Positions 11,316 to 22,711 are shown, numbered from the stretch's first letter. The stretch is 64,000 nucleotides of DNA from Neobacillus notoginsengisoli (GCF_003515685.1 NZ_QWEG01000011.1:62001-126000), one strand, 5' to 3'. Notes: generated from the letters alone by a model not told the origin. Translations and numbers: made by a program.

Positions 11316-12038
11316 TTATTTCCCCCTAACAATAGTTCCGATTTTTTCGCCCATCACGGCACGTTTGATATTGCCTTTATCCATAATAGAGAAAACAATT
11401 AATGGGATATCGTTATCCATGCACAGCGAAGATGCTGTTGAGTCCATAACGGCAAGCCCTTCCTTTAAAACATCTAGATATGAGAGATGCTCATACTTCG
11501 TGGCGTTTTTATCATGGCGCGGATCAGCAGAATACACTCCATCCACATTATTCTTAGCCATCAGGATGACATCTGCCTCGATTTCAGCCGCCCTAAGCGC
11601 AGCGGTTGTGTCTGTAGAAAAATAAGGATTGCCTGTACCAGCTGCAAAAATGACAGCCCGCTTCTTTTCAAGATGGCGGATTGCTCGGCGACGGATATAA
11701 GGTTCGGCAACTTGGCGCATTTCAATTGAGGTCTGTACACGGGTTTCTATGCCGAGTTGCTCAAGGCTGTCCTGGAGGGCAAGGGAATTCATGACTGTGG
11801 CAAGCATACCCATATAATCGGCGGTTGCACGGTCCATTCCCATTTCACTGCCGATTTTCCCTCTCCAAATGTTTCCACCCCCAACAACGACCGCAACCTC
11901 GACTCCCAGCTCGGCTACTTCCTTAACTTGTTCAGCAATGGATTTAATAACAGCAGGATTGATTCCGAAGCCTGCTTCGCCAGCAAGGGCCTCACCACTT
12001 AATTTCAAGACAACTCGTTTGTATATCGGACTGCTCAT
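11316..12038 (-). CDS. pyrH: UMP kinase
   Basis: Phosphorylates UMP to UDP in pyrimidine nucleotide synthesis. It is a hexameric amino-acid-kinase-fold enzyme unrelated to eukaryotic UMP/CMP kinases. It shows KLSGEAL near the N-terminus, [36 protein letters not shown] and the C-terminal AKNNVDGVY. The length of 240 aa matches the Bacillus enzyme. It has a GGAGG site just upstream and is followed directly by frr. Confidence 0.98.
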   Translation of the reverse strand: MSSPIYKRVVLKLSGEALAGEAGFGINPAVIKSIAEQVKEVAELGVEVAVVVGGGNIWRGKIGSEMGMDRATADYMGMLATVMNSLALQDSLEQLGIETRVQTSIEMRQVAEPYIRRRAIRHLEKKRAVIFAAGTGNPYFSTDTTAALRAAEIEADVILMAKNNVDGVYSADPRHDKNATKYEHLSYLDVLKEGLAVMDSTASSLCMDNDIPLIVFSIMDKGNIKRAVMGEKIGTIVRGK

Positions 12039-12135
12039 AAAAACCTCCTATGTAGTTTGAGGCCATTGTATGCCACTAATTAGGGACCCAGCCCGGGTTA
12101 AAACCCAGGCTGTTTGTCCTAAGTTAATCATATCT

Positions 12136-12166
12136 TTAAAAATAGGGAACACTCCGTGTTCCCTAT
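12136..12166 (-). terminator. Terminator after tsf
   Basis: An 11-bp stem (ATAGGGAACAC/GTGTTCCCTAT, loop TCC) followed by TTTTT on the minus strand, 25 nt past the tsf stop. A second hairpin (about 12089-12113, CAGCC..GGCTG) lies further on, before pyrH, without a T-run. Confidence 0.85.
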
Positions 12167-12190
12167 CCATTTAAAACAGTTGCAAACGCC

Positions 12191-13075
12191 TTATTTTTTA
12201 TTAACCTGGCTCATAACTTCTTCAGCGAAATTATCTTCGCGCTTTTCGATGCCTTCGCCTACTCCGTAGCGAATGAATTCACGTACTGTAGCGCCTTTGG
12301 ATTCAACGAACTGGCGAACTTTTTGATCCGGATTTTTAACAAATGTCTGGTCAAGAAGGCAAACATCTTCAAAATACTTTCCAAGGCGGCCTTCAACCAT
12401 TTTTGCTACGATCTTCTCAGGTTTGCCTTCATTTAGGGCCTGCTGAGTAAGAACTTGGCGCTCGCGTTCGATTTCTTCGGCAGAAACCTCATCGCGGGAA
12501 ACGTATTTCGGGTTAAGCGCAGCAACATGCATGGCAACATCTTTTGCAACGCTCTCGTCCGTTGATCCTTCAAGAACAGTTAGAACCGCAATGCGTCCGC
12601 CCATATGGAGGTAAGCTCCAAATGCGTCGTTGTCGCCTTTTGTTTTGATTTCAAAGCGGCGAAGGGTAAGCTTTTCACCAATTTTAGCAATTGCAGCATT
12701 AATATGCTCTTCAACGGATTGGCCATTGCCCATTTTTTGTCCTACTGCTTCTTCAACAGTAGAAGGCTTGTTGTTAAGAAGGTGGGAAGCAAGCTCTTCA
12801 ACAAGTGCCTGGAAACCTTCATTCTTAGCAACGAAGTCTGTTTCAGAGTTCACTTCAAGAATGACTGCTTCGTTTCCTTCCACTTTAATGGAAGCAAGGC
12901 CTTCCGCAGCAATACGGTCACCTTTCTTGGCAGCCTTAGCAATTCCTTTTTCACGAAGAAAATCAACTGCCTTCTCCATATCCCCATTCATTTCCTGAAG
13001 CGCATTTTTGCAGTCAAGCATGCCAGCACCTGTTTTTTCTCGAAGTTCTTTTACCATTTGCGCCGTAATAGCCAT
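12191..13075 (-). CDS. tsf: Translation elongation factor Ts
   Basis: Nucleotide exchange factor that regenerates EF-Tu-GTP. It opens with the typical N-terminal UBA-like module ([20 protein letters not shown]). The core carries [10 protein letters not shown], which contacts EF-Tu, and the coiled-coil and C-terminal parts follow. The 294 aa equal the normal Bacillus length. It follows rpsB in the standard rpsB-tsf pair, with a hairpin between them that may attenuate read-through. Confidence 0.98.
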   Translation of the reverse strand: MAITAQMVKELREKTGAGMLDCKNALQEMNGDMEKAVDFLREKGIAKAAKKGDRIAAEGLASIKVEGNEAVILEVNSETDFVAKNEGFQALVEELASHLLNNKPSTVEEAVGQKMGNGQSVEEHINAAIAKIGEKLTLRRFEIKTKGDNDAFGAYLHMGGRIAVLTVLEGSTDESVAKDVAMHVAALNPKYVSRDEVSAEEIERERQVLTQQALNEGKPEKIVAKMVEGRLGKYFEDVCLLDQTFVKNPDQKVRQFVESKGATVREFIRYGVGEGIEKREDNFAEEVMSQVNKK

Positions 13076-13195
13076 TAATATTTCCTCCTTTTAATCTATG
13101 TACATAAGGTTCAATCGTAATTGCGGCCTCTGTGCAGATTTTCACTCTATTATCATAGCCGGCCTGGGCCAATCTAAACCTGATTTCCACTTTAA

Positions 13196-13234
13196 AAAAA
13201 GGTGATAAAGGGGTTCCCTCTAATCACCTTTTTG
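13196..13234 (-). terminator. Terminator or attenuator between rpsB and tsf
   Basis: Near-perfect stem AAAAAGGTGAT / AATCACCTTTTT with a 14-nt loop and a poly-T tail on the minus strand, about 25 nt after the rpsB stop. Since tsf has no other obvious strong promoter, partial read-through is likely. Confidence 0.75.
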
Positions 13235-13259
13235 TTTTCATACGTAGATGAATAATCCG

Positions 13260-14072
<813 letters not shown>

Positions 14073-14087
14073 TTAACACCATGTAGT

Positions 14088-14116
14088 AATATAGCATAAG
14101 TAGATTTGACAATCAA
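14088..14116 (-). promoter_or_regulatory. SigA-type promoter for rpsB
   Basis: On the minus strand: TTGATT, a 17-nt spacer, then TATATT, with an extended TGC immediately before the -10. It drives rpsB-tsf. Confidence 0.7.
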
Positions 14117-14149
14117 GAAATACCTCAGAAAAAAGCGTTTTTTATTCTT

Positions 14150-14188
14150 TTTGAAAAAAACACCTGCCGGTTGGCCGGCAGGCGGGTG
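14150..14188 (-). terminator. Terminator after codY
   Basis: Strong stem CACCTGCCGG/CCGGCAGG(C)GGGTG with a TTGG loop and a run of seven T on the minus strand. It closes the xerC-hslVU-codY operon; the rpsB promoter begins about 35 bp beyond. Confidence 0.9.
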
Positions 14189-14192
14189 ATAA

Positions 14193-14972
14193 TTAATTTG
14201 AACGCAGTTTGTCAAGTTCAACTAAAAATTTATCGTTCAGAACTTTAATGTAAGTACCTTTCATTCCGAGGGAACGGGATTCGATTACCCCGGCGCTTTC
14301 AAGCTTTCTCAAGGCGTTTACAATGACGGAGCGAGTAATACCGACGCGGTCGGCGATTTTGGAAGCAACAAGAAGGCCTTCGGTACCGTTCAGCTCTTCA
14401 AAAATATGCTCAATCGCTTCAAGCTCACTGTAGGAAAGGGAGCTGATCGCCATTTGGACAACAGCTTTGCTCCTTGCTTCCTCTTCAATTTCTTCCGCTT
14501 TTTCACGGAGAATTTCCATACCGACAACAGTTGCGCCATATTCGCCAAGAATCAGGTCATCATCTTGGAACTTCTCATGGAGCCTTGCAAGAATCAATGT
14601 TCCAAGGCGCTCCCCGCCACCAATAATCGGAACAATGGTTGTAAGGCCTTCGCGGAAAAGGTCCTTGTTTTCAACTGGGAAAGCAGTGTACTCACTTTCA
14701 ACATCGAGGTTAGAAGATGTTTCCTTAATGTTAAACAGGCCATTTGTATATTCCTCAGGGAATTGGCGGTCTTCAAGCATTTTTTTCATCCGCTCGTTTT
14801 CAATTTGCTGGTTGATGGCAAAACCTAGCAGTTTCCCTCTGCGGCTGACAACAAAAACATTTGCTTCGATGACCTCGCTCAATGTTTCGGACATTTCCTT
14901 AAAGTTAACTGGTTTTCCTGCTGCTTTTTGAAGAAGCGCATTGATCTTCCTCGTTTTTGATAATAAATCCAT
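14193..14972 (-). CDS. codY: Global regulator CodY
   Basis: GTP- and branched-chain-amino-acid-sensing DNA-binding regulator that represses stationary-phase and biosynthetic genes when nutrients are abundant. The 259 residues equal the B. subtilis length. The N-terminal GAF domain runs to about 155, followed by the linker and the C-terminal winged helix-turn-helix ([20 protein letters not shown]). It is the last gene of the xerC-hslV-hslU-codY operon, the same arrangement as B. subtilis codV-clpQ-clpY-codY. Confidence 0.98.
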   Translation of the reverse strand: MDLLSKTRKINALLQKAAGKPVNFKEMSETLSEVIEANVFVVSRRGKLLGFAINQQIENERMKKMLEDRQFPEEYTNGLFNIKETSSNLDVESEYTAFPVENKDLFREGLTTIVPIIGGGERLGTLILARLHEKFQDDDLILGEYGATVVGMEILREKAEEIEEEARSKAVVQMAISSLSYSELEAIEHIFEELNGTEGLLVASKIADRVGITRSVIVNALRKLESAGVIESRSLGMKGTYIKVLNDKFLVELDKLRSN

Positions 14973-15074
14973 TTTCTATTCCTCCTATTAGCTGCATCCA
15001 TTACTTCGTTTAATTGAATAAAATTTTAAATGTATATAAGAATTTACCCTTTGAAAAACGCTGTAAACAGCGCA

Positions 15075-16484
15075 TTAAAGGATAAACTGGCTTAAGTCCT
15101 TATTACGGGAAATCGGCCCTAGTTTTTCCTCAACATATTGCGGAGTGATTGTGATTTTTTCGAGGTTGATATCCGGAGCTTCGTAGGACAGATCCTCGAG
15201 AAGCTTTTCCATAATTGTGTGCAGCCGCCTCGCACCGATATTATCGGTATTTTGATTCACTTCAAAGGCAACCTCGGCAATCTTTTGAATAGCTTCGTCA
15301 GAAAATTCAATTTGTATACCTTCCGTCTCAAGTAATGCAATATATTGTTTTATTAAAGCGTTGTCCGGTTCAACAAGGATTTTGTAAAAATCATCGACTG
15401 TCAGTTTGCCCAGCTCCACACGAATTGGAAACCGGCCCTGCAGCTCCGGAATTAAGTCTGATGGCTTAGCCATGTGGAACGCCCCGGCAGCGATAAATAG
15501 GACATGATCTGTTTTGACCGGTCCGTATTTTGTTACCACTGTAGAACCTTCTACAATTGGCAGAATATCACGCTGAACTCCTTCCCGGGAAACATCAGCA
15601 GAAGACCCTCCTGTGTTCCGGCTGGCAATCTTATCGATTTCATCAATAAAGATGATCCCCGACTGTTCTGCTCGGAAGACAGCCTCCTGGGTTACCTCAT
15701 CCATGTCAACCATCTTGGCGGCTTCTTCATTTGTCAGAACCACTCTCGCTTCTCTGACCGTTAGCTTCCTGCGCTTAAGCTTTTTCGGCATGAAACTGCT
15801 CAGTGCATCCTGCATATTCATACCCATTTGTTCCATTCCAGACCCCTGAAGCATATCGAACATGGATGGCGTTTGTTCCTCTACTTCCACACTGACAATT
15901 TCATTTTCCAGTTCCCCATTCGCCAGCTTTTCCTTTATCACAGCTCTTTTTTGCTTGACTGAATACTCCTCGGAAGCCGTCGTTTCCGTTTCCGGTTCCG
16001 GCTCAGCATTTCCGCCAAACAGCATTTCAAGCGGATTTTTGTAATTGGTCTGTTTTTTTGCGGTCGGTACGAGCAAATCAATCAGCCTGCGGTTGGCAGC
16101 TTCCTCCGCCCGCCCTTTCACTCTCTGGATTTTCTCTGCTTTTACAATTCTGGCAGCAGTTTCAACAAGGTCGCGGACCATTGATTCGACATCCCTGCCC
16201 ACATAGCCGACCTCAGTGAATTTCGTTGCCTCTACTTTAATGAAAGGAGCACCAGTAATTTTTGCAATTCTGCGAGCTATTTCGGTTTTTCCTACCCCAG
16301 TCGGACCAATCATAAGGATATTTTTCGGAATGATTTCATCCCGTAACCTTTCGTCCAGACGCTCCCTGCGGTATCTGTTCCTAAGAGCCACAGCAACAGC
16401 TTTTTTTGCTTCTTTTTGGCCAATTATATACTGGTCAAGCTTTTCAACTATCTGGCGGGGGGTTAAATTTGCTGCGTTTGTCAT
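15075..16484 (-). CDS. hslU: ATP-dependent protease ATPase subunit HslU (ClpY)
   Basis: Hexameric AAA+ unfoldase that feeds substrates to HslV. Walker A GPTGVGKT is at 60-67 and Walker [12 protein letters not shown] near 273. An acidic, variable I-domain of roughly residues 110-240 contains the Met-rich MEQMGMNMQ patch, and the conserved C-terminus is NKDLSQFIL, which inserts into HslV. The length of 469 aa is normal. AGGAGA lies 8 nt before the ATG. It is 19 nt downstream of hslV. Confidence 0.98.
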   Translation of the reverse strand: MTNAANLTPRQIVEKLDQYIIGQKEAKKAVAVALRNRYRRERLDERLRDEIIPKNILMIGPTGVGKTEIARRIAKITGAPFIKVEATKFTEVGYVGRDVESMVRDLVETAARIVKAEKIQRVKGRAEEAANRRLIDLLVPTAKKQTNYKNPLEMLFGGNAEPEPETETTASEEYSVKQKRAVIKEKLANGELENEIVSVEVEEQTPSMFDMLQGSGMEQMGMNMQDALSSFMPKKLKRRKLTVREARVVLTNEEAAKMVDMDEVTQEAVFRAEQSGIIFIDEIDKIASRNTGGSSADVSREGVQRDILPIVEGSTVVTKYGPVKTDHVLFIAAGAFHMAKPSDLIPELQGRFPIRVELGKLTVDDFYKILVEPDNALIKQYIALLETEGIQIEFSDEAIQKIAEVAFEVNQNTDNIGARRLHTIMEKLLEDLSYEAPDINLEKITITPQYVEEKLGPISRNKDLSQFIL

Positions 16485-16503
16485 TTTTGCATTCTCCTTC
16501 CCG

Positions 16504-17046
16504 TTAAAGCTCTTCCACTATGATATTGGTGTTTGTATAAACGCATATATCAGCTGCCACCTCAAGAGAAGCTTTAGCGATTTCTCTCGCAGACAAATGC
16601 TCCCCAGCATAGCTCTTTAGTGACCGGCCTGCAGCGAGTGCGTAGTTCCCGCCTGAACCAATGGCCAGGATGCCATCATCAGGTTCAATGACTTCCCCTG
16701 TTCCGCTTACCAGGAGAAGAAACTCTTCATTCATTACAATCAGCATCGCTTCCAGCCTTCTTAAAACCTTATCACTGCGCCATTGCTTTGCTAATTCCAC
16801 AGAGGCCCGCTGGAGGTTTCCGTTATACTCTTCAAGCTTTGCTTCAAACAGTTCGAATAAAGTGAAGGCATCAGCCACGGATCCCGCAAATCCCGCTATT
16901 ACTTTACCATTAAATATCTTCCTGACTTTTTTTGCTGTGTGTTTCATCACTACTGCATTGCCAAAGGTGACCTGCCCGTCACCAGCCATGGCACTCTTCC
17001 CTTTATGTTTAATTGCAAATATGGTCGTGGCGTGAAATTGAGACAT
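16504..17046 (-). CDS. hslV: ATP-dependent protease peptidase subunit HslV (ClpQ/CodW)
   Basis: Proteasome-like threonine/serine peptidase that forms the degradation chamber of HslUV. It shows the family core [30 protein letters not shown] and [12 protein letters not shown]. The protein begins [10 protein letters not shown], so a five-residue extension precedes the usual catalytic Thr-Thr. In B. subtilis CodW the exposed N-terminal Ser acts as nucleophile (established for that protein), and the same arrangement is visible here. 180 aa, coupled to hslU. Confidence 0.97.
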   Translation of the reverse strand: MSQFHATTIFAIKHKGKSAMAGDGQVTFGNAVVMKHTAKKVRKIFNGKVIAGFAGSVADAFTLFELFEAKLEEYNGNLQRASVELAKQWRSDKVLRRLEAMLIVMNEEFLLLVSGTGEVIEPDDGILAIGSGGNYALAAGRSLKSYAGEHLSAREIAKASLEVAADICVYTNTNIIVEEL

Positions 17047-17081
17047 CGTGTCCCTCCTAAAAAGTGAGCATTATTACTATA

Positions 17082-17981
17082 TTATGCCCTTGGGTGATGG
17101 GCCATATATGTTTTCTTCAATTTTTCATTTGTGACATGCGTATAGATTTGTGTCGATGACAAAAACGCATGCCCAAGCAATTCTTGAACTGTCCGCAAAT
17201 CGGCTCCATTATTAAGTAGATGGGTGGCAAACGTATGTCTGAGTTTGTGAGGGTGAATTTTAGCAGTAAGGGATGATTGCTCAATCATTTTATCCAGAAT
17301 TAGCCTGATTCCTCTCGCAGTCAACGCTCCGCCTCGGCTATTAAGAAAGAGCGCATCCTGGTTAGGCTTGCCTTCAAGAAGCCGCTTCCTCCCATTATCA
17401 ACATACAGTTTTAAAGCTTCAGCCGCCTTTGTGCCAAAAGGCACATACCTTTCCTTGCCGCCTTTTCCCTTAACCAAGACTGTAGAAAGGAAGAAATCCA
17501 GATCCTTGACAGCAATTGTCGAGCATTCACTGACTCGGATGCCAGTCGCATAAAGAAGCTCAAGAATTGCTAAATTCCGCTCGCCTAAAGGTGTATCTGT
17601 TTTGCAGGATTGAAACAAAACTTCAAGCTCATCCTCATAAAAAAAGTTCGGAAGCCTTTTCTCACTTTTCGGCAGAACAACCAGTGAGAAAGGATTCTCT
17701 TTAATCAAGTTTTCCCTAAGCATGAATTTGTAGAAACTGCGCAGACTCGAAATTTTCCTCGAAATGGTCTTCCGCGCCTGTTTTAACTCAAACAATCGCG
17801 TTAAATATAGACGGGCATCATGATATTGAACTTCCTCCACGTTTACAATGCCCTGTTCAGCCAACATTTCGAAGAATTCAACAATTGCATATTCATAATG
17901 ATCAATTGTATATTGTGAGGAGTTTTTTTCAATTTGTAAATATTCAACAAATAACTTTAAACAAACGTTCACATTTCCCAT
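17082..17981 (-). CDS. xerC: Tyrosine recombinase XerC/CodV
   Basis: Chromosome dimer resolution recombinase that acts at dif with XerD. The N-terminal SAM-like DNA-binding domain spans roughly 1-95. The catalytic domain shows the first Arg in ATGIRVSE, Lys in GKGGKERY, HPHKLRHTFATHLL with His and Arg, and LLGHAFLSSTQIYTHV with His and the nucleophilic Tyr. The ATG at 17979-17981 is chosen (299 aa) because GAGGTGAT precedes it closely; the upstream ATG at 18017 lies in the promoter. First gene of the codY operon. Confidence 0.96.
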   Translation of the reverse strand: MGNVNVCLKLFVEYLQIEKNSSQYTIDHYEYAIVEFFEMLAEQGIVNVEEVQYHDARLYLTRLFELKQARKTISRKISSLRSFYKFMLRENLIKENPFSLVVLPKSEKRLPNFFYEDELEVLFQSCKTDTPLGERNLAILELLYATGIRVSECSTIAVKDLDFFLSTVLVKGKGGKERYVPFGTKAAEALKLYVDNGRKRLLEGKPNQDALFLNSRGGALTARGIRLILDKMIEQSSLTAKIHPHKLRHTFATHLLNNGADLRTVQELLGHAFLSSTQIYTHVTNEKLKKTYMAHHPRA

Positions 17982-18007
17982 TAAAATCACCTCGCACGGC
18001 CTTTTAA

Positions 18008-18036
18008 ATAGTATCATAATAAAAATAGCTGCGCAA
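18008..18036 (-). promoter_or_regulatory. Promoter of the xerC-hslV-hslU-codY operon
   Basis: On the minus strand: TTGCGC, a 17-nt spacer, then TACTAT, preceded by TGA (extended -10). It lies between the trmFO remnant and xerC and gives a leader of about 20 nt. Confidence 0.55.
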
Positions 18037-18041
18037 GGACT

Positions 18042-18240
18042 TTACAAACATTTCACAAATTTCTGAATTGTTTCAAGCGCTCTGTTTGTGTATTGCGGTT
18101 CGGTTCTTCTTTTCATAAAATCGTAGCTTTCTTCCTCTTTGGCAATCTGCCATGCAGCTTCACTGCCAGCACCAACAACATAACCCATAAAAAATGTATA
18201 CCCCAAATAAATTTATGTAAGGTTGTGTTATTTCATTCAT
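18042..18240 (-). pseudogene. trmFO: trmFO remnant (internally deleted tRNA m5U54 methyltransferase)
   Basis: Position and sequence identify a collapsed trmFO, the folate/FAD-dependent enzyme that makes m5U54 in tRNA. From 18188 down to 18042 one frame encodes 48 residues. VVGAGSEAAWQIAK corresponds to the N-terminal FAD motif (family VIGAGLAGSEAAWQIAK, so three residues are lost). It runs straight into EPQYTNRALETIQKFV, matching the family C-terminus just before the natural stop. About 380-400 internal codons are missing. A preceding ATG at 18238-18240 (MNEITQPYIN) is in another frame and may be the old start. B. subtilis has trmFO (gid) exactly here between topA and codV. The product cannot be functional. 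Confidence 0.85.
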
Positions 18241-18338
18241 CTCCATCATGCGTTTATCAATACGTACAGGCAAGCAAAAAGTTTCATATGGATGAAGTTG
18301 AAAACAAAAACTTACCATATGATTCTGCTGCAAATGAA

Positions 18339-18363
18339 AGGAGCGGGCTGTCCGCCCACTCCT
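18339..18363 (-). terminator. Terminator-like hairpin at the topA stop
   Basis: A 10-bp stem (AGGAGTGGGC/GCCCGCTCCT with one G-T pair) overlaps the topA stop codon. Only a short interrupted T-stretch follows. The rest of 18241-18338 shows no recognisable feature. Confidence 0.6.
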
Positions 18364-20437
18364 AACTTTGCTGCTCTTCCTTATAGTCGCAAGAGGAACA
18401 CTGTACCTGAACACCTTTTTTCAACTTCTTTTCTATCAAAACATTGTCACATTTTGGACAGTTTCTTGGCAGCGGTTTATCCCAAGAAAGGAAATCGCAT
18501 TCTGGGAAACGATCACATCCGTAAAAAATACGCTTTTTCTTGCTTTTCCGCTCTATGACTTGCCCCTTTTCACATTTTGGACACGTAACACCAATGTGTT
18601 TGACAATTGCCTTTGTGTTCCGGCAATCAGGGAAATTGCTACAGGCCATAAATTTACCGAATCTGCCCATCTTGAAAACCATTGGGTTTCCGCAATTTTC
18701 ACAATCTTCGCCTGCGGGTTCGTCCTTAATCTCTACTTCCTGCATTTCTAGTTCTGCCTTTTTCAGACGCTTTTCGAAGTCCTCGTAAAAATCACTTATG
18801 ATTTCTACCCATTTCATTTTCCCTTCTTCAACATCATCAAGGTTTTGTTCCATTTTTGCGGTGAAATCGACATCAAGGATTTCAGGGAAGAACTCCATCA
18901 TTAGGTCAATGACGATTTCTCCTAGTTCTGTAGGGACAAACCGTTTATTGTCAAGTGCAACGTAGCCGCGCTTCTGAATTGTATCAAGAGTCGGCGCATA
19001 TGTTGACGGCCTTCCAATACCCAATTCTTCCAGGGTTTTGACAAGCCTAGCCTCTGTGTAGCGCGGTGGTGGCTGTGTAAAATGCTGTTTTGGTTCAAGG
19101 TCAGCTTTTTTTACTTCATCGCCTTCTTTTAAATCAGGGAGCATCCGGTCTTTTTCCTCAACCTGGTCATCTGTCCCTTCAACGTAAAGCTTCATAAAAC
19201 CAGGAAATTTAATTTTTGAGCCTGTGGCACGGAATGTCACATTTCCATTTATAAGGTCGACACTCATTGTGTCCATGACTGCCTGGGCCATCTGGCTGGC
19301 CAGGAAACGCTCCCAGATCAACTTATACAGCCTAAGCTGATCCCTAGTTAAAAATTCTTTTAAAGACGCGGGTTCCTTAAATGCAGAGGTCGGTCGAACA
19401 GCTTCATGAGCGTCTTGGGAATTGGTCTGTTTTTTCTCTTTGCCCGCTTCCTCTTTTAAAAACTGTTCACCATAGGCCGACCGAATATAATTTTTCGCTT
19501 CCGCCTGGGCTACTTCGGAGATCCTTGTTGAATCTGTTCTCATGTACGTAATTAATCCGACTGTGCCTTCTTTGCCTAGGTCAATCCCTTCGTAAAGCTG
19601 CTGGGCAAGCATCATGGTTTTCTTAGCACGGAAATTCAATTTCCTAGCCGCTTCCTGTTGAAGGGAAGAAGTCGTAAATGGTGGAGCGGGATTTCTTCTT
19701 CGCTCTTTTTTTGTTACGGAGGCGACTTTGAAATGGTCCCCGCTCATTCCTTTAAGCACACTATTTACATCCTGCTCGGAATTGAGTTCCTTCTTTTTCC
19801 CATCTACACCATAAAAGAAGGCCTCAAAGGTTTCCTTTCCCTTTATGAACTTTCCATTAATTGTCCAGTATTCTTCCGGAACAAAAGCCTTTATTTCTTT
19901 TTCGCGGTCATTAATCAGCCTGACTGCGACTGATTGAACCCTGCCTGCTGAAAGGCCTTTCTTTACTTTTTTCCAAAGCAACGGGCTTATGTTATAGCCG
20001 ACGAGTCTGTCCAGGACCCTCCTAGCCTGCTGGGCGTCCACGAGATCCGTATTAATTGCTCTTGGATGTTTAAAGGACTCTTTAATTGCATCCTTCGTTA
20101 TTTCGTTGAAAACAACCCTGCAATCTGAATTCACATCAACATTAAGGCTGTGGGCCAAATGCCAGGCAATTGCTTCTCCTTCCCTGTCGGGGTCGGCTGC
20201 AAGATATACTTTTTTCGCCTTTTTGGCGGCTGTTTTAAGTTCCTTCAAAACAGGACCCTTGCCGCGGATCGTGATGTACTTAACGTCAAAGTTATTTTCT
20301 ATATCAACGCCCATCTGGCTTTTGGGCAAATCAATCACATGGCCCATGGACGCTTTTACTTTGTATTTTTTTCCTAAATACCGTTCTATTGTCTTCGCCT
20401 TAGCAGGCGATTCTACGATGACAAGAAATTCTGCCAT
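18362..20437 (-). CDS. topA: DNA topoisomerase I
   Basis: Type IA topoisomerase that relaxes negative supercoils. The Toprim domain is at the N-terminus (E9 in [20 protein letters not shown] at 82-86), and the catalytic tyrosine is Y298 in [14 protein letters not shown]. Three C-terminal zinc-ribbon modules follow (CENCGNP...CSNFPDC, CPKCEKG...CDRFPEC, CPKCDNV...CSSC). The 691 aa equal B. subtilis TopA. It is preceded by an R1-containing gap after dprA. Confidence 0.98.
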   Translation of the reverse strand: MAEFLVIVESPAKAKTIERYLGKKYKVKASMGHVIDLPKSQMGVDIENNFDVKYITIRGKGPVLKELKTAAKKAKKVYLAADPDREGEAIAWHLAHSLNVDVNSDCRVVFNEITKDAIKESFKHPRAINTDLVDAQQARRVLDRLVGYNISPLLWKKVKKGLSAGRVQSVAVRLINDREKEIKAFVPEEYWTINGKFIKGKETFEAFFYGVDGKKKELNSEQDVNSVLKGMSGDHFKVASVTKKERRRNPAPPFTTSSLQQEAARKLNFRAKKTMMLAQQLYEGIDLGKEGTVGLITYMRTDSTRISEVAQAEAKNYIRSAYGEQFLKEEAGKEKKQTNSQDAHEAVRPTSAFKEPASLKEFLTRDQLRLYKLIWERFLASQMAQAVMDTMSVDLINGNVTFRATGSKIKFPGFMKLYVEGTDDQVEEKDRMLPDLKEGDEVKKADLEPKQHFTQPPPRYTEARLVKTLEELGIGRPSTYAPTLDTIQKRGYVALDNKRFVPTELGEIVIDLMMEFFPEILDVDFTAKMEQNLDDVEEGKMKWVEIISDFYEDFEKRLKKAELEMQEVEIKDEPAGEDCENCGNPMVFKMGRFGKFMACSNFPDCRNTKAIVKHIGVTCPKCEKGQVIERKSKKKRIFYGCDRFPECDFLSWDKPLPRNCPKCDNVLIEKKLKKGVQVQCSSCDYKEEQQS

Positions 20438-20624
20438 TCTGCCGTCCTCCTTGCGAGGGTTATTCTAATACCTGTTGCAAAATGTATACCAGTTTCCTGA
20501 TAATTTCAACCTTTTTCATTAATTTTACGCAAATTTTTCCAAAAAAACGAGATTTTGGAATGATTTTAAGAAAAGTCCTAAGAATATCTATATAAAACGA
20601 ACTTAACTTTTGAACATTGTCGCT

Positions 20625-20753
20625 GATTTGCGCTCCAGGCACTCCGCTTTCCGCGGGGCGTCATTGGAGCCTCCTCGGCGCTTTGGCGCCTGTGGGGTCT
20701 CCACCTTGCCGCCGCATCCCGCAGGAGTCTACGTGCCTTCCACTCCAATCAAC
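20625..20753 (+). repeat. Dispersed R1 repeat, copy 2
   Basis: The cleanest R1 copy, in the 403-bp dprA-topA gap. It contains CTTTCCGCGGGGCGTCATTG, the central hairpin CGGCGCTTTGGCGCC flanked by GTGGGGTCTCCAC, and ends CTCCAGGCAC / GTGCCTTCCACTCC that form imperfect terminal inverted repeats. No gene is visible in the rest of 20438-20840. Confidence 0.85.
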
Positions 20754-20840
20754 TAGGTGCAAATCTTAAGTTCAGCCTATATAGACGATTGATTTTCGTT
20801 TCCTATCTGAACTCCGACTGTCTGACTGTCCCTGCCAAGT

Positions 20841-21716
20841 TTACTTGTAAAAAGACATTTCTTCAAGGATATCTTCCGCTTTTGTCACAAGTTTCGCCCC
20901 TTCCCGAATAAAATCATTCGTTCCATTCGAAAAAGGATTGAAAATACTGCCGGGAAGGGCAAAGACCTCTCGTCCCTCGTTCACAGCATAATTTGCCGTT
21001 ATGAGCGAACCACTTTTTTGTTTCGCTTCCACAATAAATGTACCCTTGCAAAGGCCGCTGATAATCCGGTTTCGCATTGGAAAATGCCACCGTGCTGGCT
21101 TTGTATCCGGAGGGAACTCCGATAAGACCAGCTGGCTCTTCGCCATTTCACCAAAAAGCTGTCTGTTCTCTTCAGGATATACATGATACAAGCCTCCGGC
21201 AATAACTGCAATTGTTCTGCCTCCATTCCCCATCGCGCAAACATGAGCTGAGGTATCAATTCCCTTTGCTAGGCCGCTTACAATGACGACCCCTTTTTCA
21301 ATAAGCGAAGGAAAGAGAAGCCTAATGGCATTTTTTCCGTATGAGGTTGCCTGGCGGGATCCGACGACGGCGAGTTTAGGTTCTTTTTGCAAAAGCGACA
21401 AGTCGCCTTTTGCAAAAAGTGCCCAGGGGGGCTGATAAATATTTTTTAACCAATAGGGGTATTCCGGATCAAAAATTGTTATGATGGAGATTTTGTTCGC
21501 TGCGTATTGGAGAAGCAGTCTGGAGATTCTTTCGGTTTGAAGAATTGATGTTGGGGCATCGTGGAGTGGAGATTCGAATGTTTGCATGTTGCCAGTTAAA
21601 GAGGATTCGGGGAGTTGTTCTAGGAGCAGCTCTTTTTTCATTGCGCGGGCTGTCGAATTCCAGGTCGCGTTGGGATAGTGGATTAACTCGATCAGCTTTC
21701 TTCTGATTGGTTCCAT
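20841..21716 (-). CDS. dprA: DNA processing protein DprA (Smf)
   Basis: Loads RecA onto incoming single-stranded DNA during natural transformation. The Rossmann-like DNA_processg core carries VVGSRQATSYGK, GVVIVSGLAKGIDTSAH, AGGLYHVYP, RNRIISGLC and the binding loop KSGSLITA...GREVFALPGS. The 291 aa match the Bacillus length. The gene is unbroken, so transformation competence is possible. It stands between sucD and topA as in B. subtilis. Confidence 0.97.
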   Translation of the reverse strand: MEPIRRKLIELIHYPNATWNSTARAMKKELLLEQLPESSLTGNMQTFESPLHDAPTSILQTERISRLLLQYAANKISIITIFDPEYPYWLKNIYQPPWALFAKGDLSLLQKEPKLAVVGSRQATSYGKNAIRLLFPSLIEKGVVIVSGLAKGIDTSAHVCAMGNGGRTIAVIAGGLYHVYPEENRQLFGEMAKSQLVLSEFPPDTKPARWHFPMRNRIISGLCKGTFIVEAKQKSGSLITANYAVNEGREVFALPGSIFNPFSNGTNDFIREGAKLVTKAEDILEEMSFYK

Positions 21717-21793
21717 ATAATGCCCTCCGTATTTTTTTGTACCGGAATGAGCCCTTCTAATAACTGAAGGGCTTCATCCCTGATTGTCCATTA

Positions 21794-22696
21794 TTAATGG
21801 GTCTTACATTTTTCGTATAGGCCTTTTTCCTTTAAAACTTCTATAAGCGTTTCGCCCATTACAGCCGGAGTGGCTGCAACCTTAATACCGCATTCATTCA
21901 TAACGCGGATTTTTTCGTCAGCCGTTCCCTTGCCACCAGAGATGATGGCGCCGGCATGCCCCATCCTTTTGCCAGGAGGAGCTGTTCGGCCCCCGATAAA
22001 CCCGACAACAGGCTTAGTCATGTTCGCTTTTACCCACTCGGCAGCTTCTTCCTCGGCTGTACCGCCAATTTCACCGATCATAATAACAGCATATGTTTCA
22101 GGGTCTTCATTAAACGCTTTTAAGACATCGATGAAATTCGTCCCGTTGACAGGGTCGCCGCCAATTCCAACGGCAGTCGTCTGGCCGATGCCAGCCTGAG
22201 TCAGTTGATGGACAGCCTCATATGTGAGAGTTCCGGAACGGGATACAACACCGACATGCCCTTTTGTATGGATATAACCGGGCATAATGCCGATTTTGCA
22301 TTCATCCGGCGTAATGACACCAGGGCAGTTAGGTCCTACAAGGCGGGTCTTTTTCCCTTCCATATAGCGCTTGACTTTCACCATGTCAAGGACAGGAATG
22401 TGTTCGGTAATGCAGATGGCCAAATCCAAGTCGGCATCCACAGCTTCAATAATTGCATCAGCGGCGAAAGGAGCCGGCACATATATGACGGATGCGTTGG
22501 CACCGGTTGCCTCTACAGCTTCACGAACCGTATTGAAAACAGGCACGCCTTCCACTTCCTGGCCGCCTTTTCCCGGCGACGTACCGCCGACGATTTTCGT
22601 GCCGTATTCAAGCATTTGCTTTGTATGGAAAAGTGCTGTTGAGCCAGTAATTCCCTGGACAATGACTTTTGTATCTTTATTGATAAAAACGCTCAC
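21794..22696 (-). CDS. sucD: Succinyl-CoA synthetase alpha subunit
   Basis: TCA-cycle enzyme subunit that couples succinyl-CoA cleavage to nucleoside triphosphate synthesis. It shows the CoA-binding Rossmann domain ([13 protein letters not shown], residues 13-25) and the phosphohistidine loop [12 protein letters not shown] with catalytic H247. 300 aa, 15 nt after sucC, forming the conserved sucCD operon. Confidence 0.98.
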   Translation of the reverse strand: MSVFINKDTKVIVQGITGSTALFHTKQMLEYGTKIVGGTSPGKGGQEVEGVPVFNTVREAVEATGANASVIYVPAPFAADAIIEAVDADLDLAICITEHIPVLDMVKVKRYMEGKKTRLVGPNCPGVITPDECKIGIMPGYIHTKGHVGVVSRSGTLTYEAVHQLTQAGIGQTTAVGIGGDPVNGTNFIDVLKAFNEDPETYAVIMIGEIGGTAEEEAAEWVKANMTKPVVGFIGGRTAPPGKRMGHAGAIISGGKGTADEKIRVMNECGIKVAATPAVMGETLIEVLKEKGLYEKCKTH

Positions 22697-22711
22697 AACT
22701 TTTCCCCCCTC

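Noticed and set aside
12089-12113. Second hairpin between tsf and pyrH as a terminator
   Set aside because: The stem is short with a mismatch and no T-run on either strand; the upstream hairpin at 12136-12166 already explains termination.
18160-18414. 84-codon minus frame crossing the trmFO remnant and the end of topA
   Set aside because: It runs in the wrong frame through topA and through most of the remnant; only its tail (MNEITQPYIN) may be the former trmFO start.
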